Shown here one piece after another: positions 62,555-64,000 of a stretch of DNA of 64,000 bases. Positions within the stretch are counted from its first letter, which is position 1. Each line of letters starts with the position of its first letter. The DNA is from Phycisphaerae bacterium. GTDB taxonomy: Bacteria; Planctomycetota; Phycisphaerae; Sedimentisphaerales; Anaerobacaceae. A model generated the notes under the pieces. That model saw only the letters and a list, made by a program, of their open reading frames with translations, did not search any database and was not told the origin of the DNA. The stretch spans positions 79,006 through 143,005 of the forward strand of contig JAAYBV010000008.1 of the NCBI GenBank assembly GCA_012744475.1, given 5' to 3'. The position numbers and the translations under genes are program-made.

Positions 62555-63847
62555 ATGGCACGTCCACGGATTCTTTTGGTCAATCCACCCATTTGCGACT
62601 TTGCGGCCTACGATTTCTGGCTGAAGCCCTATGGTCTGCTCAGGGTGGCCGGCCAACTGCGTGGCCAAGCTGATTTCGTGCTGTTTGACTTCCTCGACCG
62701 GCGGCATCCTTCGCTTGGGCAGGCGGGCCGGTTAGATTCGGACCGCTGGGGGCGCGGCCGGTTCCGCTCGGAGCGTGTTGCCAAGCCCGCCTGTCTCAAT
62801 GCAATCCCGCGTTACTTCCAGCGATTCGGCGTCCCGCGCGACCGCTTCGCCGCGTTCCTGGGCGGGGGTGGGGGCTTCGACTTCGTGCTGATTCAGACGA
62901 TGATGAGCTACTGGTATCCCGGCGTCCGGGAAGTCATCGAGGATGTCCGCCGGGCCTGTCCCGGTGCCAGGATCGTGCTGGGTGGCAACTATGTCACGAT
63001 CTGTTCCGCCCACGCCGAAGGCCTCGGCACCGATCTTTGTGTCGTGGGCACCGATCTCGATCCCTTGTGGCGCTTCCTTGAGGCTGAGCCGAATGCCGGG
63101 CAGGTGGGCCTATGGGAGATGTACGACCGTCCGGCTGTCGGAGCGCTCAAGCTCAGCGACGGATGTCCGTTCCACTGCACGTACTGCTCGGTCCCGAGGG
63201 TCTACAGGAGATTTCGGCCCCGGTCTTTGGAACAGTCGCTCGCCGAATTGGAGCTGTTGGTGTCGCTCGGCGTCCGCGACGTGGCGTTCTATGACGATGC
63301 GCTGCTGTTCGACGCAGACGCGATCCTGACGCCTTTTCTGGAGGAGGTAGTGCGCCGGCGCATTCTCGTTCATTTCCATACCCCGAACGCATTGAACGCG
63401 CGGTTCATCCAGGCGGACCTCGCAAGGCTGATGGTCCGGGCCGGCTTCCAGACGTTCTATCTGGGCTTTGAGAGCCACTCGCCGCAGTGGCAGCAGGGCA
63501 CCGGCGGCAAAGTGCATTCCGACGAGTTGGCGCAGGCGGTTCGCCACCTGGTGGCGGCTGGCGCCAATCCAAGCGCGATTACCGCGTACCAGATCGTGGG
63601 CCATCCGAACAGCGATCTTCAGGAGTTGGAGGCATCGATGCGCTTCGTCCATGGCCTGGGCATCCGCGGCATGCTGGCGGATTTTTCGCCGATCCCCGGG
63701 ACGCCGGACGGGGATGCCTGCCGCCGGTGGGTGGACCTGGATGAGCCCCTGATGCACAACAAGACCGCCTTCCCCATCCTTCGTCTCGGTTTTGACGAGG
63801 TGAACCGCCTCAAGGACCTCCAGCGGCAATTGAACCGAACGGTCTGA
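62555..63847 (+). CDS. Radical SAM protein with B12-binding-like N-terminal domain
   Basis: About 430 residues. N-terminal Rossmann-like part (RILLVNPPICDFAAYDFWLK and ARIVLGGNYVTICSAHAEGL) like B12-binding radical SAM enzymes but without a clear DxHxxG cobalamin motif. The radical SAM cluster motif is in LSDGCPFHCTYCSVPRVYRR (CxxxCxxC). GFQTFYLGFESHSPQWQ and YQIVGHPNSDLQELEAS follow, as in the Elp3/MiaB-like fold. It ends with no SPASM-like cysteines. Substrate unknown. Confidence 0.82.
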   Translation: MARPRILLVNPPICDFAAYDFWLKPYGLLRVAGQLRGQADFVLFDFLDRRHPSLGQAGRLDSDRWGRGRFRSERVAKPACLNAIPRYFQRFGVPRDRFAAFLGGGGGFDFVLIQTMMSYWYPGVREVIEDVRRACPGARIVLGGNYVTICSAHAEGLGTDLCVVGTDLDPLWRFLEAEPNAGQVGLWEMYDRPAVGALKLSDGCPFHCTYCSVPRVYRRFRPRSLEQSLAELELLVSLGVRDVAFYDDALLFDADAILTPFLEEVVRRRILVHFHTPNALNARFIQADLARLMVRAGFQTFYLGFESHSPQWQQGTGGKVHSDELAQAVRHLVAAGANPSAITAYQIVGHPNSDLQELEASMRFVHGLGIRGMLADFSPIPGTPDGDACRRWVDLDEPLMHNKTAFPILRLGFDEVNRLKDLQRQLNRTV

Positions 63848-63917
63848 GCCGGGCTTCGCATGTGTGTGAAAAAATCGTGGCATGTGGGTGGCAGCCTCAA
63901 AGCGTAGTGCAACTGAG

Positions 63918-63998
63918 CTTTGGGGATGGCGAATGGGAGTGGCGCATCCGTACGGAAAGGCCTCTGCGAGGCGATCCATCCCCAAGTCCTGCGGACTT
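63918..63998. repeat. Inverted repeats at the window end
   Basis: CTTTGGGGATGG (63918-63929) faces CCATCCCCAAG (63976-63986) with one extra T. AAGTCC-TGC-GGACTT (63984-63998) is a perfect hairpin. Downstream of the radical SAM gene; could be a terminator or part of another repeat, cut by the window edge. Confidence 0.4.
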
Positions 63999-64000
63999 GA

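Overview
The window reads as a GC-rich chromosomal segment of a free-living, polysaccharide-degrading planctomycete, most likely class Phycisphaerae. This is inferred from family content, not from a marker phylogeny. The indicators are DUF1080 and PmoA/DUF6807 proteins, Tat-exported Gfo/Idh/MocA oxidoreductases, a CE15 glucuronoyl esterase, very large GLUG, beta-helix and CotH/lamin-tail surface proteins with dockerin-like calcium repeats, and an LpxL-type acyltransferase. Genes are densely packed on both strands. Many starts have clear Shine-Dalgarno sequences, and several promoters match sigma-70 consensus with 16-18 bp spacing. No phage, transposase, CRISPR array or rRNA was seen. The only RNA gene is tRNA-Leu(UAG).

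Region by region. 1-3.7 kb holds rny-ymdB (RNA turnover), an unassigned 650-bp gap with strong foldback potential, and a DUF1080 lipoprotein. 3.9-9.8 kb holds yebC, then a minus-strand group with DUF4056 and DUF4416 proteins, a WecA/MraY-like lipid-linked sugar transferase and an O-antigen-ligase-like TPR protein. 10-12.8 kb is proS followed by a TIM-barrel isomerase. 12.9-17.2 kb is one 1444-residue GLUG protein. 17.6-20.8 kb holds a zinc-ribbon Ser/Thr kinase, a PP2C phosphatase and a YhaM-type exonuclease. 20.9-25.9 kb is a hemicellulose-type group: CE15 esterase, a small exported protein, an AGE epimerase and a PPOX protein, divergent from a glycoside-hydrolase-like protein. 26-30.7 kb holds xseA-xseB, a secreted propeller protein and two paralogous membrane proteins, followed by tRNA-Leu. 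30.9-40.9 kb holds a purine permease, a sugar isomerase, PmoA and Gfo/Idh, then fhs and folD (one-carbon metabolism), a second Gfo/Idh and an EamA transporter.

42.5-52.5 kb is the most interesting part. Six tightly packed minus-strand genes encode a sugar isomerase, PIG-L deacetylase, NagB-like deaminase, PfkB kinase, DUF4432 epimerase and mannitol-dehydrogenase-like protein. They are preceded by a 1169-residue lipoprotein with two FAD domains. Together they look like a catabolic route for an N-acylated amino sugar that I cannot match to a described pathway. 52.8-62.3 kb encodes three large secreted or surface proteins and LpxL. The window closes with a radical SAM protein.

Two dispersed palindromic repeat families (REP-like) lie mainly in intergenic or leader positions. 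One copy sits inside the 3' end of xseA and forms part of its C-terminus.
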